Shown: positions 6,795 through 6,834 of the stretch, piece by piece | How the letters are laid out: the number at the start of each line of letters is the position of its first letter | Position numbering within the stretch: the stretch's first letter is position 1 | Made by a program: the position numbers and the translations under genes | Notes under the pieces: model-generated | The model's input: the letters and a program-made list of their open reading frames with translations, nothing else | Told to the model about the DNA's origin: nothing | Database searches by the model: none | Assembly: GCA_903930505.1 (NCBI GenBank) | Contig: CAIYYQ010000440.1 | Coordinates: forward strand, 1-6,834 | From: Methanobacteriota archaeon | GTDB lineage: Archaea > Thermoplasmatota > E2 > DHVEG-1 | DNA length: 6,834 bases | Reading direction: 5' to 3'

Positions 6795-6834
6795 TTAGAG
6801 CAGTGAACAAACGCAAGCGGCATGTCCCGCTTCG
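6780..6834. other. Non-homologous tail at the window end
   Basis: Upstream of the cis-prenyltransferase similarity the sequence stops matching the family. It contains the in-frame TAA, a short inverted repeat AAGCGG / CCGCTT (6815-6820 and 6827-6832), and a 12-base near-copy (one mismatch, ATGTCCYGCTTC, 6822-6833) of bases 6759-6770 inside the gene. These fit a chimeric or misassembled contig end, though a genuine rearrangement is possible. Confidence 0.4.

Noticed and set aside
6785..6834. Plus-strand frame starting MKVVRAVNKRKRHV at the right edge
   Set aside because: It is too short to judge and lies in the suspect tail. The RHV recalls the start of cis-prenyltransferases, which would fit an inverted chimera, but it continues PLR rather than AIIMDGN.
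1..6834. CRISPR array, tRNA, rRNA, insertion sequence or phage genes
   Set aside because: No spaced direct repeats, cloverleaf-like sequence, transposase motifs or terminal repeats were seen on reading both strands.

Overview
The window reads as an AT-rich piece of an archaeal genome, most likely a euryarchaeote of the Thermoplasmata / Marine Benthic Group D type. The evidence for archaea is a typical archaeal prefoldin beta subunit, TATA-like boxes about 25 nt ahead of inferred transcript starts, oligo-T tracts behind genes, and a surface protein with many N-glycosylation sequons. The closer placement is an inference. It rests on a gingipain-type (C25) peptidase, a family reported from single-cell genomes of sediment archaea, and on the general look of the proteins.

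Layout. Positions 1-1098 (minus) hold the first 366 residues of a soluble protein with an N-terminal PAS domain and long coiled coils; it runs off the left edge and its function is unknown. Positions 1295-2074 (minus) encode a small secreted or membrane-anchored protein with 11 N-X-S/T sequons, preceded by a good TATA box and followed by T-tracts. Positions 2326-5226 (minus) encode a 966-residue membrane-anchored protein with a C-terminal C25-like cysteine peptidase domain and an N-terminal region like cell-wall-binding repeat 2. These three minus-strand genes are separated by gaps of about 200-250 nt with their own promoter and terminator signals, so they look like single transcription units.

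From 5463 the strand switches. Prefoldin beta (5463-5837, plus) overlaps by ATGA with a two-helix membrane protein (5834-6139, plus), so the two are probably one operon. Four bases further, and convergent with it, is a cis-prenyltransferase (6144-6794, minus). Its family homology stops abruptly near 6780, and an in-frame stop follows at 6795-6797. The last 50 or so bases therefore look like a chimeric contig end, an assembly error or a real gene break.

How the parts fit. A cis-prenyltransferase makes the polyprenyl carrier used for archaeal protein N-glycosylation, and the sequon-rich surface protein is a plausible substrate of that pathway. The C25-like protein would act outside the cell on proteins. 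Prefoldin is a housekeeping chaperone. These links are functional inference; no operon joins the genes. I found no CRISPR array, transposase, tRNA or rRNA, and nothing that clearly amounts to a new multi-gene system.
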